Shown: positions 8,891-18,146, counted from the first letter of the stretch. The stretch is 64,000 nt of DNA from Luteimonas chenhongjianii (GCF_002327105.1 NZ_CP023406.1:2046001-2110000); one strand, 5' to 3'. Translations and numbers: made by a program. Notes: generated by a model not told the origin, from the sequence alone.

Positions 8891-9862
8891 ATGTCGGTGC
8901 GCGCGCCGCCCGACGCTTCATTTCCCGCATTCCGCCGCGAGCCCGTATTGAACACCGCATCGATCACCGACCGCCTCCCCGACGTTGCCGGCGACCAGGC
9001 CCAGGCCGCACGCCTGCTGGACTGGGTCGGCATGGGCAATATCGCCATCCCGCTGCGCATCGAGGATGCCAATGGCGGAACTGTGACGGTCCCGGCTTCC
9101 GCAGATATCGGTGTGAATCTGATCGATCCCGATGCGCGCGGGATCCATATGTCGCGGCTGTACCTGCATCTGCAGGATGCATTCTCGAGCCAGACGCTCG
9201 ACCGCGGCACCATCGCGCGGGTTCTGCGCGACTGCATCGAGTCACAGCGCGGGCTTGCCGACCGAGTCCAGCTGACGCTGCGCTATGGACAGCTGCTACG
9301 GCGCCCCGCACTGGCCAGCGCGCACAGTGGCTGGAAGACATATCCGGTCGAAATCGATGCGGTGCTGTCACCGGATGGGCTGGCGCTGACACTCGCGCTG
9401 TCGGTCGAATACTCCAGCACCTGCCCGGCGTCCGCTGCGCTCTCGCGCCAGCTCAATGCTGCCCGCTTCGCCGGCGACTTCACCCCGTCCACCAGCGGTT
9501 TCGACGCAGTCCGCGAATGGCTGGAATCGCCGCGCGGTCTGGCCGCGACCCCGCATGCACAGCGCAGTCGTGCCGATGTGCGCATGCGCCTGGCCGACGA
9601 CGTCGATGTGTTTCCGGTCCTCGCGATCGTCGATGCCCTGGAGCACGCGCTCGGCACGCCGGTGCAGACCGCGGTCAAGCGCGAGGACGAGCAGGCCTTC
9701 GCCAGCCTCAACGCCGAAAACCTGATGTTCTGCGAGGACGCCGCCCGCCGTGTATCGGCGGCCCTGTCGTCGGATCCGCGCATTGCCCGTTTCGAGGCGA
9801 CGGTCTCGCATTTCGAGAGCCTGCACGCGCACGACGCGATTGCCCGGGTCAGCGGTCCCTGA
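8891..9862 (+). CDS. folE2: GTP cyclohydrolase FolE2 (type IB)
   Basis: A 323-residue protein matching FolE2/MptA, which converts GTP to 7,8-dihydroneopterin triphosphate for folate and queuosine synthesis with relaxed metal demand. Visible signatures are GIHMSRLYLHLQDAF, VEYSSTCPASAALSRQL with the likely catalytic Cys178, ATPHAQRS, and the C-terminal NLMFCEDAARRV. Many FolE2 proteins have a second Cys in CPCS; here it is Ala. The start is uncertain. ATG 8891 has no ribosome site, and a TTG at 8948 would give a family-like N-terminus (NTASITDRLPDV). folE2 genes are often zinc-regulated (Zur), but no Zur box was recognised upstream. Confidence 0.9.
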   Translation: MSVRAPPDASFPAFRREPVLNTASITDRLPDVAGDQAQAARLLDWVGMGNIAIPLRIEDANGGTVTVPASADIGVNLIDPDARGIHMSRLYLHLQDAFSSQTLDRGTIARVLRDCIESQRGLADRVQLTLRYGQLLRRPALASAHSGWKTYPVEIDAVLSPDGLALTLALSVEYSSTCPASAALSRQLNAARFAGDFTPSTSGFDAVREWLESPRGLAATPHAQRSRADVRMRLADDVDVFPVLAIVDALEHALGTPVQTAVKREDEQAFASLNAENLMFCEDAARRVSAALSSDPRIARFEATVSHFESLHAHDAIARVSGP

Positions 9863-10106
9863 GGTCTCCGCCAGCGGGGTACGGGCGGGATTGACCGGCC
9901 CGGAAGGCCGCATCGACCTGGCGAATCGCAGACCCTCCCGTCACCGCATCCGGTCCAGGGCGCGTCAATGATCGGCTGCTTGTGGCGGCGCGCGGATCGG
10001 ATTGCCGCGCTGGCTCCGACTCGCCTGCGGCGTCGCTGCCGGGGAATGATGTACCCATCAGCTGATCTGGATACGCTTGGCGCGCAAGAAGCGCTGGCGC
10101 ATCCCG

Positions 10107-10943
10107 TCAGGGCCGCTCCAGCGCAAGCTGGGGATCGACCCGCACATCGAGCCAGTTCATCCCCCAATGCAGGTGCGGCCCGGTGGCGCGTCCGGTCGCG
10201 CCGACCGCGCCGATGACCTGGCCCTGTTCGATCCGATCGCCCACCTTGGCATCGATGCGCGAGAGATGCAGGAAGTTCGAACTCACGCCATGCCCATGGT
10301 CGAGCAGCAGGGTGCCGCCGGTCAGATAGAGGTCGGGCGCGGCGAAGGTGACGATACCGGCGGCCGGTGCCCTGACCGGAGTGCCGGTCGGTGCCGCAAT
10401 GTCCATGCCCGAATGCGGCGAGCCCGGCTGTCCGTTGTAGGAACGGGCGCGGCCGAAGCGCCCGCTGATGCGGCCCTCCACCGGACGGATGAACCCGTTG
10501 CCGAAATCGACACGGTCGTCGTCGCGCTGGCGGGCCTCGGTGACCTGCGCCTGTTCCCGCCGGATGCGCTCGGCGATCGCCGGCGGCGGATTGACCGTGG
10601 CCGGCGGCACACCGTTGACGCGTTCGACCGGCCAGTCGCGTGGCGTGATCGCGATGGAGGCCGGGTGGCGGCTGCCATCCGGGCGTGTCACGTCCAGTTG
10701 CACCGGGCCGGTTTCGTCGCGGCCGATGCCCAGGACCACGGTGCCGTAACCGCTGACCCGCAGGTCGCGATCGCGGAACCGGACCCGGCTGCCTGCCGGC
10801 ACCTTGCCGACGACGAGGCTCCCCTGCTGCACCTGCGCCGGAAAGCGCACATCGCTCGTGTCCTGCGCGACCAGCGGCGCCGCGAGCAGGAGCGAAAGGA
10901 CGATCAGCGCCAGCGCGAGCTGGGAACGGCGAAGCAGGGTCAT
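10107..10943 (-). CDS. Secreted M23 (LytM) peptidoglycan endopeptidase
   Basis: A 278-residue protein with a clear Sec signal peptide (residues 1-26, cleavage near LVAQ). A beta-rich linker domain (30-140) follows, then a C-terminal M23 domain (about 150-270) with HSGMDIAAPTGTPVRAP (His and Asp zinc ligands) and the GPHLHWG HxH motif, all intact, so it should be an active zinc metallopeptidase of the periplasm. The N-terminal domain resembles that of Xanthomonas M23 proteins preceding the peptidase module. It lies 78 bases downstream of the dihydroorotase gene on the same strand, probably read through from yidD. Confidence 0.9.
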   Translation of the reverse strand: MTLLRRSQLALALIVLSLLLAAPLVAQDTSDVRFPAQVQQGSLVVGKVPAGSRVRFRDRDLRVSGYGTVVLGIGRDETGPVQLDVTRPDGSRHPASIAITPRDWPVERVNGVPPATVNPPPAIAERIRREQAQVTEARQRDDDRVDFGNGFIRPVEGRISGRFGRARSYNGQPGSPHSGMDIAAPTGTPVRAPAAGIVTFAAPDLYLTGGTLLLDHGHGVSSNFLHLSRIDAKVGDRIEQGQVIGAVGATGRATGPHLHWGMNWLDVRVDPQLALERP

Positions 10944-11021
10944 GCGTGGTCCGGGTGGGAGTCGGATGGAGGGGCGCGCACGCTACACGTCAGCCGATGA
11001 AGGCGGTGCAGCGCGGCGCTC

Positions 11022-12374
11022 TCAGCGGGCGAAGGCGAGGCGCTGCCCGGCCGGCTCGCCGACGAGCTGGCTGCCATCCCATGCGAGGCGGCCGTTGACC
11101 CAGGTCGAGGCGATGCGCGAGCGGAAGGTCGTGCCCTCGAACGGCGACCAGCCGCACCTCGACAGCACCTGCTCGCGCTGCACGGTGAAGGGGACGTCTT
11201 CCACCATGACCAGGTCGGCGAAGTAACCCTCGCGCAGGAAGCCGCGCTCGGCGACATCGAACAGCTGCGCCGGCGCATGCGCGAATTTCTGCACGACCCG
11301 GGTGATGTCGAAATGGCCTTCGTGCACGCACTCGAGCGCGGCGACCAGGGCGAACTGCACCAGTGGCAGGCCACTCGGCGCGCGCGTGTACGGGTTTTCC
11401 TTCTCGCTCAGCAGGTGCGGCGCATGGTCGGTGGCCAGCACGTCGATGACGTCGTCTGCCAGCGCGCGCAGCAGCGCCTCGCGGTCGGAGGCGTCCTTGA
11501 TCGCGGGATTGCACTTGATCAGATGACCCAGGCGCGCGTAGTCGGCGCGGTCGAAGCGCAGGAAGTGGATGCAGGTCTCGGCGGTGATGCGCTTGCGCAG
11601 GCGGCCCGCGGCATCGACCAGCGGACCGCGCTCGAACAGCGCCAGTTCGTCTGCGGTCGAGATGTGCAGCACATGCAGGCGGGTGTCGTGGCGGCGGGCC
11701 AGCGAAAGCGCCAGCTGCGTCGACTTCATGCAGGCCTCGCGCGAACGGATGTCCGGGTGGCATTCGGCGGGGATGTCCTCGCCGTACTTCGCCACGTACT
11801 CGCGCTGGATCGCGTCGATCGTCGGCGTGTCCTCGCAGTGCGTGATGATCGGGACCGGCGTTTCGCGGAAGATGCCGTCGAGCGTGTCGGGATCATCGAC
11901 CAGCATGTTCCCGGTCGACGCACCCATGAACACCTTGACGCCCGGCGTGGTCAGTGGATCGATGCGACGCACGTGGTCGAGATTGTCGTTGCTCGCGCCC
12001 ATGTAGAAGCCGTAATTGGCCCGGGCGCGGCCGGCGGCGCGGTCGTACTTGTCCTGCAGCACGTCGGCGCTGAGCGTCGGCGGGCTGGTGTTGGGCATGT
12101 CCATGAAGCTGGTCAGGCCGCCGGCGACGGCGGCGGCCGACTCGGTCGCCATGTCGGCCTTGTGTTCCAGGCCCGGCTCACGGAAGTGCACCTGGTCGTC
12201 GATCATGCCCGGCAGCAGCCAGCGGCCGGCCGCATCGACCACGGTGTCGCCGCTGCGCGCGTCCAGTGCACTGCCGATCGCGGCGATGCGGCCGTCGGCG
12301 CCGATACGCAGGTCACCATCGAAAATCCGGCCTTCGTTGACAAGGCGTGCGTTGCGGATCAGGGTCGAAGTCAT
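11022..12374 (-). CDS. pyrC: Dihydroorotase (class I type)
   Basis: A 450-residue amidohydrolase that closes carbamoyl-aspartate to dihydroorotate in pyrimidine synthesis. Supporting motifs are [17 protein letters not shown], the carboxylated-lysine region [19 protein letters not shown], and [13 protein letters not shown]. The first histidine of the canonical HxH pair is Gln here (QVH). Some class I dihydroorotases of other phyla seem to share this, so activity is not excluded. The start at 12374 is set by the [13 protein letters not shown]-terminus and overlaps the yidD stop (ATGA). An allantoinase- or hydantoinase-like role is a less likely alternative. Confidence 0.85.
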   Translation of the reverse strand: MTSTLIRNARLVNEGRIFDGDLRIGADGRIAAIGSALDARSGDTVVDAAGRWLLPGMIDDQVHFREPGLEHKADMATESAAAVAGGLTSFMDMPNTSPPTLSADVLQDKYDRAAGRARANYGFYMGASNDNLDHVRRIDPLTTPGVKVFMGASTGNMLVDDPDTLDGIFRETPVPIITHCEDTPTIDAIQREYVAKYGEDIPAECHPDIRSREACMKSTQLALSLARRHDTRLHVLHISTADELALFERGPLVDAAGRLRKRITAETCIHFLRFDRADYARLGHLIKCNPAIKDASDREALLRALADDVIDVLATDHAPHLLSEKENPYTRAPSGLPLVQFALVAALECVHEGHFDITRVVQKFAHAPAQLFDVAERGFLREGYFADLVMVEDVPFTVQREQVLSRCGWSPFEGTTFRSRIASTWVNGRLAWDGSQLVGEPAGQRLAFAR

Positions 12375-12607
12375 GCTCGGGGGTCCAGTTTCGGCATCGG
12401 CACGGGATCGTGTCCGCCCGGATGCAAGGGATGGCAGCGGAGAAGCCTGCGCAGCGCAAGCCAGCCGCCCCGCAGCACGCCGAAACGGGCGAGGGCAACC
12501 ATCGCGTAGCTCGAGCAGCTGGGATGGAAACGGCAGCGCTGGCCGAGCAGGGGGCTGACAAAGCGCTTGTAGCCGCGCAACACGAGGATGAGCAGGCGCG
12601 CGATCAC
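12371..12607 (-). CDS. yidD: YidD membrane insertion efficiency factor
   Basis: A 78-residue protein with the complete YidD signature: [26 protein letters not shown], the Cys pair, and [24 protein letters not shown]. YidD assists YidC-dependent insertion of inner-membrane proteins and is thought to be peripheral through an amphipathic N-terminus. It usually sits in rpmH-rnpA-yidD-yidC; here it heads a yidD-pyrC-M23 run and is divergent from dksA. Its stop overlaps the pyrC start by 4 bases. Confidence 0.96.
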   Translation of the reverse strand: MIARLLILVLRGYKRFVSPLLGQRCRFHPSCSSYAMVALARFGVLRGGWLALRRLLRCHPLHPGGHDPVPMPKLDPRA

Positions 12608-12647
12608 GACAGGTCGGCGAGGGCGATGAACACAGGGGTGGGGGCGG

Positions 12648-12677
12648 TTGCCGCTGCAGGGTTAGGCAGGGTATAAC
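12648..12677 (+). promoter_or_regulatory. Likely sigma-70 promoter of dksA
   Basis: TTGCCG (12648-12653), an 18-base spacer, then TATAAC (12672-12677), ending about 42 bases before the dksA GTG. It lies in the short divergent gap between yidD and dksA. Read by eye only. Confidence 0.5.
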
Positions 12678-12719
12678 ACGCCGCTTCCCCGCCCAAGGGA
12701 ATGACAAGGAAAGCAGCTC

Positions 12720-13727
12720 GTGGCAGTCAAGAAACCCGCAAAGAAGGCCGTCAAGAAGGCCGTCAAGCCCGCAGCGAAAGCGCCTGCCGGGAAGAAGGCT
12801 GCCCCCGCCAGCAAGGCTGCGGCGAAGAAAGCGCCCGCCAAACCGGCTGCGAGCAAGGCACCGGCCAAGGCGCCTGCGAAGAAGGTGGCCAAGACTGCGC
12901 CTGTCAAGGCACCCGCGAAGAATACGGCAAAGGCGGCTTCGGCGAAGACCGCACCCGCCAAGGCACCTGCGAAGAAGACGGCGACAGCGGCTCCGGCAAA
13001 GACCGCGGCCGCCAAGCCGGCGACGAAGCCGAAGCCCGCAGCCGCTCCCGCGGTTGCGAAGACGCCCGTCGCAAAGAAGACGGCACCGGCGAAGTCGATC
13101 AGCGACAAGCCGGTTGCCGCACCGAAGGCGGGGGCCCCGAAGACGGCTTCCGCCCCGGCGAAAACCGCCGCGCCGAAACCGGCGCCGGCATCCACTCCCA
13201 CAAAGCGTCCACGTCCGGCCGGCAAGGTCGCCGTCGCGGGCGTTGCGCGCCAGCAGGTTCCGGCGCCAAGAACAAAGGTGAAGGTCGTGCAGTACAAGAC
13301 CGATGCAGAAACAGGTCGTCCCATTCTTCCGCAGGGCTACAAGCCCAGCGCCGACGAGGAGTACATGAGCCCGTTGCAGCTCGAGTATTTCCGCCAGCGC
13401 CTGCTCAACTGGCGCGCGGATCTGGTGGAGGAATCGAAGCAGACGATCGAAAACCTCAAGGACGAGGTCCGTGACGTCGGCGACGAAGCCGAGCGCGCAA
13501 CCCGTGAAACCGAGAACTCGCTCGAACTGCGTACCCGCGATCGCTACCGCAAGCTGATCGGCAAGATCGACAGCACGCTCAAGCGCGTGGATTCGGGCGA
13601 ATACGGCTACAGCGTGGACTCGGGCGAGGAGATCGGTCTCGATCGCCTCGAGGCACGCCTGACCGCCGAGCGCACCATCGACGAGCAGGAGCGCTGGGAA
13701 CACCTGCAGAAGCAGATGGGCGAGTGA
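12720..13727 (+). CDS. dksA: DksA with histone-H1-like N-terminal tail, no zinc cysteines
   Basis: 335 residues, more than twice the usual 150. Residues 1-190 are an almost pure Lys/Ala/Pro tail with repeated KAPAKK-type units, like bacterial histone-H1-like proteins. Residues 210-335 are a DksA core: a coiled coil with the tip GDEAERA (254-260; E. coli DPVDRA, so Asp74 is replaced by Glu258) and the SLELRTRDR helix. The four zinc-finger cysteines are absent (Ser298, Ser301, Thr319, Glu322). DksA binds the RNA polymerase secondary channel and amplifies ppGpp control. The GTG at 12720 has AAGGA upstream; the first codons are already tail sequence. A strong terminator follows. Loss of cysteines should make it insensitive to zinc and thiol oxidation (inference). 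Confidence 0.88.
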   Translation: MAVKKPAKKAVKKAVKPAAKAPAGKKAAPASKAAAKKAPAKPAASKAPAKAPAKKVAKTAPVKAPAKNTAKAASAKTAPAKAPAKKTATAAPAKTAAAKPATKPKPAAAPAVAKTPVAKKTAPAKSISDKPVAAPKAGAPKTASAPAKTAAPKPAPASTPTKRPRPAGKVAVAGVARQQVPAPRTKVKVVQYKTDAETGRPILPQGYKPSADEEYMSPLQLEYFRQRLLNWRADLVEESKQTIENLKDEVRDVGDEAERATRETENSLELRTRDRYRKLIGKIDSTLKRVDSGEYGYSVDSGEEIGLDRLEARLTAERTIDEQERWEHLQKQMGE

Positions 13728-13753
13728 TCACCGCGCCTCGGCGCTGACGAAGG

Positions 13754-13778
13754 AAGCCCGCGCAAGCGGGCTTTTTTC
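13754..13778 (+). terminator. Intrinsic terminator after dksA
   Basis: An 8-bp perfect stem AAGCCCGC/GCGGGCTT with a GCAA loop and a following T-run, 27 bases after the dksA stop. It also separates dksA from the convergent MFS gene. Confidence 0.93.
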
Positions 13779-13801
13779 TTGGCTGTCCGATCCGCGGGCG
13801 C

Positions 13802-15052
13802 TCATTGCAGATCGCGCAGGTCGAGCCGCCGCAGTCTGGGCGCCCGCCAGGCGGTCGTCGCGACCACCCCCATCGTCACGAAGCCACCGAGCACCACCGC
13901 CGGCACCAGCCCGAGCAGGCGCGCCATCGAACCCATGTAGAACGCGCCGATCTCGTTCGAGGAGCCGACGAACAGACCGTTGATCGACGAGACGCGTCCG
14001 CGCATGTGATCCGGGGTCGCCAACTGCATGATCGTCGAGCGCATGACCACCGAGATGCCGTCGCACATGCCCGACAGCAGCAGGAAAAAGGCCGACAGCC
14101 AGAACGCCGTCGACAGGCCGAAGCCGACCATGCACAGCCCGAAGCCCGCAACCGCGAACAGCAGGATGCGCCCCGCGTTGCGCTGGATGGGATGGCGCGC
14201 CAGCCAGATACCCATCGCGACCGACCCCAGAGCGGGCGCGCCGCGCAGGATGCCCAGGCCTTCGGGACCGTAGCGCAGGACGTCGTGGATGAAGGCGGGC
14301 GCGAGCGAGATCGCACCGCCGAACAGCACTGCGAACATGTCCAGCGCCAGCGCAGCCAGCAGGATCTGGTGCCCGAACACGAAACGTCCACCCTCGGCGA
14401 TGCTGGCGAAGATCGGCGCGCGCTGCAGCTGCGGTGCGGGTTCGGTGACCTGCATGCGCGCGAGGAACGCGATCACCACGAGGGCCAGCGCCGAGGCCAG
14501 CAGGTACGCCGCCGCGGTGCCCGCCCAGCCCACGACGAACCCGCCGATCGCCGGGCCGACCACGACCGCGGCCTGGAAGGCGATGCTGCCGAGACTCGCG
14601 CCGCGCACGAACTGATCGCGCGGCAACACCCGCGCGAACAGCGCGTTGTAGACCGGGCCGAGAAATGCCCGGACCATGCCGGTCAGCATGATCGGCAGAT
14701 AGATCAGCCAGATGCTGCCTTCGAAGACGCCGAGCGCCAGCATCGCCAGCAACAGCGGTGTGATGGAAAGTGCGGCCGCGGCGGCCATGCCGAGTTTTCG
14801 GCGAGGCAACTGGTCGACCAGATACCCCGCGAATGGCGCCACACAGAAGTAGGGCAGCACTTCCGCAAGCCCCACGAGCCCGAGCATCCACGGGTCGCCG
14901 GTACGCGCGTAGATTTCCCAGCCCACGGTGACCGCGACGATCTGGTAGGACAGGATGGTGAAGATCCGATAGCCGAGCAGGCGCCGGAATCCGGGGTTGC
15001 GCAGCGGCGCCGCGCGGCTTTCGGCAGGCGCGGCGTCGGAGCGTCTTCTCAC
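13802..15052 (-). CDS. MFS exporter (EntS-like, MFS_3 type)
   Basis: A 416-residue major facilitator with about 10-12 hydrophobic segments. The cytoplasmic loop GYLVDQLPRRKLG after the second helix and the TPDHMRGRVSSINGLFVG block are characteristic of the MFS_3/enterobactin-exporter-like group. It probably exports a small molecule across the inner membrane; the substrate is unknown. It starts at a GTG that overlaps the sufE stop (GTGA), so translation is coupled to sufE. There is no siderophore gene nearby, so EntS here is only a fold-level comparison. Confidence 0.85.
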   Translation of the reverse strand: MRRRSDAAPAESRAAPLRNPGFRRLLGYRIFTILSYQIVAVTVGWEIYARTGDPWMLGLVGLAEVLPYFCVAPFAGYLVDQLPRRKLGMAAAAALSITPLLLAMLALGVFEGSIWLIYLPIMLTGMVRAFLGPVYNALFARVLPRDQFVRGASLGSIAFQAAVVVGPAIGGFVVGWAGTAAAYLLASALALVVIAFLARMQVTEPAPQLQRAPIFASIAEGGRFVFGHQILLAALALDMFAVLFGGAISLAPAFIHDVLRYGPEGLGILRGAPALGSVAMGIWLARHPIQRNAGRILLFAVAGFGLCMVGFGLSTAFWLSAFFLLLSGMCDGISVVMRSTIMQLATPDHMRGRVSSINGLFVGSSNEIGAFYMGSMARLLGLVPAVVLGGFVTMGVVATTAWRAPRLRRLDLRDLQ

Positions 15053-15489
15053 GCCAGTTCGGTCTGGGCCCGTTCGCGGATGACCGCGAGCAAAGCCGCC
15101 AGTCCGTTGCTGCGGGTCGGCGACAGGTGCTTGGCCAAGCCGATGTCTGCGATGTAGTCCGCGTCGGTGTCGACGATCTCGCGCGCACTGCGTCCCGAAT
15201 ACACCCGCAGCGCAAGATAGATCAGCCCCGAGACGATCGCCGAATCGCTGGCGGCGGCGAAGTCCAGGCGCCCGGCATCACCGGACGGCACGATCCAGAC
15301 CATGGACTGGCAGCCCTGCAGGCGGTTGGCCTCGGTCCTGAGTTCATCGGGGAAGGGCGGCAGCTTGCGACCCAGATCGATCAGGTACTGGTAGCGTTCC
15401 GACCAGTCGCTGAAGAACGCGAATTCCTCGGCGATCGCGCGCTGCGCCTCGGCCGGTGTGGGTTCGAGCGGGAAGGGGGAGGCGGTCAC
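15049..15489 (-). CDS. sufE: SufE-type cysteine desulfurase activator
   Basis: A 146-residue SufE-family protein with the conserved RLQGCQSMVW (sulfur-accepting Cys), the central SDSAIVSGLIYLALRVYSG and the terminal KHLSPTRSNGLAALLAVI. SufE accepts persulfide sulfur from SufS or CsdA for Fe-S cluster assembly. No sufBCDS genes are adjacent, so it may act as a stand-alone SufE or CsdE. It starts at GTG 15489, because the family N-terminus begins there. It is coupled to the downstream MFS gene. Confidence 0.93.
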   Translation of the reverse strand: MTASPFPLEPTPAEAQRAIAEEFAFFSDWSERYQYLIDLGRKLPPFPDELRTEANRLQGCQSMVWIVPSGDAGRLDFAAASDSAIVSGLIYLALRVYSGRSAREIVDTDADYIADIGLAKHLSPTRSNGLAALLAVIRERAQTELA

Positions 15490-15669
15490 GGCGGCAATCG
15501 GGTCTCTGACGCGGCCTGAGGGCCGGGCCGTTATTGTGACCGATCCTGCCCGCAGCTTCCGTCATGGTCGCAGGGGCATGTCGGCACTGCGTCGCGCCTG
15601 CCGCCTTCTCGCGCATGGCCCGGCGCGGTCCAATCACAGCCGCGCCGCAGGGGCGCAACAGGAGCGCGC

Positions 15670-17085
15670 ATGGCACAGGCGATCGTGTGGTTCCGCAACG
15701 ACCTGCGGCTCGACGACAACCCGGCGCTGCGCGCCGCGCTCGACGCGGACCTCGCGCCGGTGTGCGTCTACATCCACGCGCCGGACGAGGAAGGCACCTG
15801 GGCGCCTGGCGCGGCCTCCAACGCCTGGCGCCACCGTTCGCTGGCCGCCCTCGACGCGCAACTGCGTCGCCGTGGCAGCCGCCTGCGGCTGTTCCACGGT
15901 CCGAGCCTGGCGACGCTGCAATCGCTGGTCGACACCTGCGAGGCGCAGGCAGTGTTCTGGAACCGGCGCTATGAGCCGCGGATCGAGACGCGCGACGCGT
16001 TGATCAAGTCGGCGTTGCGTGGATCGGGCGTGCGCGCCGAGAGCCACAATGGCGCGCTGCTGTTCGAGCCGTGGGCGCTGCAGACCGGGCAGGGCGGGCC
16101 ATACAAGGTGTTCACCCCGTTCTGGCGCAAGGCCCTGTCGGAGTGGCGGCTGCAGACGCCGTGGGAGGCACCGCGAACGCTGCCGTCGAGCGAGGCCGGG
16201 CCGGCAGGCGTCGCGCTGGACGCGCTGGGTCTGCGGCCGGCGCGTCCCTGGGACGCGGACTTCTGGCCGCTGTGGCAGCCGGGCGAAGCGGGCGCGTCGG
16301 AGACACTCGAAATCTTCATCGATGGCGCGCTGCGCGGCTACAGCGCCGGTCGTGACCGGCCCGACCGGGTGGGCACGTCGCGCCTGTCGCCGCATCTGCA
16401 CTTCGGCGAGATCGCGCCCTGGCGGGTCGTGGCCGCGATCGAGGCCGGCCGCACCGCCGCGACGGCGCCGGATATCGATGCCTACATCCGCGAACTGGGC
16501 TGGCGCGAGTTCGGCCATCACCTGCTGCACCACTTCCCGCATACGCCCGAACAGGACTTCAATCCGCGCTTCGCGCGCTTCCCCTGGGCGCGTGACGCCT
16601 CCGCCCTGATCGAAGCGTGGCATCTGGGGCGCACCGGCGTGCCGATCATCGATGCGGGCATGCGCGAGATGTGGAGCACGGGCTGGATGCACAACCGCGT
16701 ACGCATGATCGTCGGCAGCTGGCTGTGCAAGCACATGCGTGTCCACTGGCGCGAAGGCGCGCGCTGGTTCTGGGACACGCTGGTGGATGCGGACCTCGCC
16801 AACAACACCCTCGGCTGGCAATGGATCGGCGGCACCGGTGCCGACGCCGCGCCGTACTTCCGCATCTTCAATCCGGTGACCCAGGCGCAGAAGTTCGACC
16901 CCGCCGGCGCATACATCGCCAAGTGGCTGCCGGAACTGGCCGGGATTCCGGTGCCGCTGCGTTTCAGCCCATGGACCGCGCCCGATGTGCTGAAGCGCGT
17001 TGCGCCCGGCTACCCGTCGGCGCCGGTCGTGGATCTCGCCGGCGGGCGGGAGGCGGCACTCGCCGCCTACCAGCGTTCGCGCTGA
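15670..17085 (+). CDS. phrB: Deoxyribodipyrimidine photolyase
   Basis: A 471-residue class I photolyase/cryptochrome. The N-terminal alpha/beta domain begins AIVWFRNDLRLDDNPAL (antenna site). The FAD domain shows GTSRLSPHLHFGEI, RELGWREFGHHLL, TGWMHNRVRMIVGSWL and NNTLGWQWIGGTGADAAPYFRIFNP. It repairs cyclobutane pyrimidine dimers with blue light. AGGAG lies 6 bases before the ATG. Length and motifs match bacterial CPD photolyases rather than the 6-4 iron-sulfur type. It is monocistronic and divergent from sufE with a 180-base gap. Confidence 0.95.
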   Translation: MAQAIVWFRNDLRLDDNPALRAALDADLAPVCVYIHAPDEEGTWAPGAASNAWRHRSLAALDAQLRRRGSRLRLFHGPSLATLQSLVDTCEAQAVFWNRRYEPRIETRDALIKSALRGSGVRAESHNGALLFEPWALQTGQGGPYKVFTPFWRKALSEWRLQTPWEAPRTLPSSEAGPAGVALDALGLRPARPWDADFWPLWQPGEAGASETLEIFIDGALRGYSAGRDRPDRVGTSRLSPHLHFGEIAPWRVVAAIEAGRTAATAPDIDAYIRELGWREFGHHLLHHFPHTPEQDFNPRFARFPWARDASALIEAWHLGRTGVPIIDAGMREMWSTGWMHNRVRMIVGSWLCKHMRVHWREGARWFWDTLVDADLANNTLGWQWIGGTGADAAPYFRIFNPVTQAQKFDPAGAYIAKWLPELAGIPVPLRFSPWTAPDVLKRVAPGYPSAPVVDLAGGREAALAAYQRSR

Positions 17086-17319
17086 GTGCGCCCGTTGGCG
17101 CGCGGAGGGTCGCTTCAGCCGCAAGCATGGCGTCGCGCCCAAAGGGCTGTGTTCCGTCTCGGCGCGAGCACGTTCTCGATGCAGCGCCGCATACCCGCTG
17201 CTTGGCTGAACGGGGGCCCTCGCGGGAAAACTACCGTCACTCCCCGTGCATTCTGAACACGCTAATTTCGGCGCCGATGAATTGCCGGGCATCCGCCCGG
17301 AACCAGGAGACCGACACCA

Positions 17320-17997
17320 ATGCGTAGACTCAATACCGCAGGCCTTACCACTGCACTCGCCGGCGCGATGCTGCTCACCAGCTGCGCCACCTATACCGGT
17401 CAGACGCAGTCGCCCGACGATCCGAACCGCACCCGGAACAATGCCCTGATCGGCGCCGGAATCGGCGCGGTGGCCGGCCTGCTCAGTGGTGGTGACGCCA
17501 CCGAGCGCCGCCAGCGTGCGATGGTCGGGGCAGGCGTCGGTGGTCTCGCCGGTGGCGCGGTCGGCGCGTATCAGGATCGCCAGGAAGCGGAACTGCGTCG
17601 CCAGACGCAGGGCACCGGCATCCAGGTTGATCGCGAGGGCGACGTCATCAAGCTCAACCTGCCCGACGGCGTGACCTTCGACTTCGGCAAGGCCGATCTC
17701 AAGCCGCAGTTCTACCCGGCGCTCAACAACGTCGCACGTACCCTCGCCGAGTACGACCAGACGATGGTGGAGGTTTCCGGTCACACCGACAGCGTGGGCA
17801 GCGACGCGGTCAATCAGCGTCTGTCGGAACAGCGCGCCAGTTCGGTCGGCAACTATCTGATCGGCCAGGGCCTGCTGCGTCAGCGCTTCGAGATCGTTGG
17901 TTTCGGCAAGAACCGTCCGGTGGCCGACAACAGCACCGAACAGGGGCGTGCACTGAATCGCCGCGTCGAGATCCGTGTGATCCCGCTGCAGTCGTAA
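17320..17997 (+). CDS. OmpA-family lipoprotein (YiaD/YfiB-like)
   Basis: 225 residues. A lipoprotein signal ends at LLTSC (Cys22). A Gly-rich segment with two GAGIGAVAG / GAGVGGLAGGAVGA motifs (residues about 45-85) follows, resembling a glycine-zipper, then an OmpA C-terminal domain (about 105-222) with VEVSGHTDSVG and NRRVEIRV, which bind peptidoglycan diaminopimelate. It likely anchors the outer membrane to the wall. AGGAG precedes the ATG. Transcription appears monocistronic, ending in a strong terminator. Confidence 0.93.
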   Translation: MRRLNTAGLTTALAGAMLLTSCATYTGQTQSPDDPNRTRNNALIGAGIGAVAGLLSGGDATERRQRAMVGAGVGGLAGGAVGAYQDRQEAELRRQTQGTGIQVDREGDVIKLNLPDGVTFDFGKADLKPQFYPALNNVARTLAEYDQTMVEVSGHTDSVGSDAVNQRLSEQRASSVGNYLIGQGLLRQRFEIVGFGKNRPVADNSTEQGRALNRRVEIRVIPLQS

Positions 17998-18057
17998 TGA
18001 ACTGCAGTCGGTCGGGCGCGCGATAGCCTGCCCGGCACGCTGCAGCGAGTCGACAAG

Positions 18058-18086
18058 AAAAGCCCCGGCAGTGCCGGGGCTTTTTT
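18058..18086 (+). terminator. Bidirectional intrinsic terminator after the OmpA-like gene
   Basis: Stem AAAGCCCCGGC with GCCGGGGCTTT around a 3-base loop and a T-run on one side; A-rich sequence on the other side would serve the opposite strand. It lies 60 bases after the OmpA-like stop, between convergent genes. Confidence 0.93.
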
Positions 18087-18122
18087 GTGCATTGCGATCC
18101 CAAGCCTGTCCGGATGGGCCGC

Positions 18123-18146
18123 AATGCGGATAAAGACGTCCGCATT
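18123..18146. repeat. Short inverted repeat in the ompA-fadA gap
   Basis: AATGCGGA and TCCGCATT flank an 8-base spacer. It has no T-run. It may act as a weak terminator for the incoming fadA transcript or be a dispersed palindrome. The remaining gap to 18274 shows nothing else. Confidence 0.5.

Noticed and set aside
12720..13290. Tandem-repeat array or CRISPR-like repeat in the dksA tail
   Set aside because: The periodicity is from Lys/Ala/Pro codons; units vary and there are no spacers of constant length.
12375..13703. Upstream extension of dihydroorotase through yidD and opposite dksA
   Set aside because: The extension consists of out-of-frame or antisense sequence; the family N-terminus begins at 12374 with an ATGA overlap.
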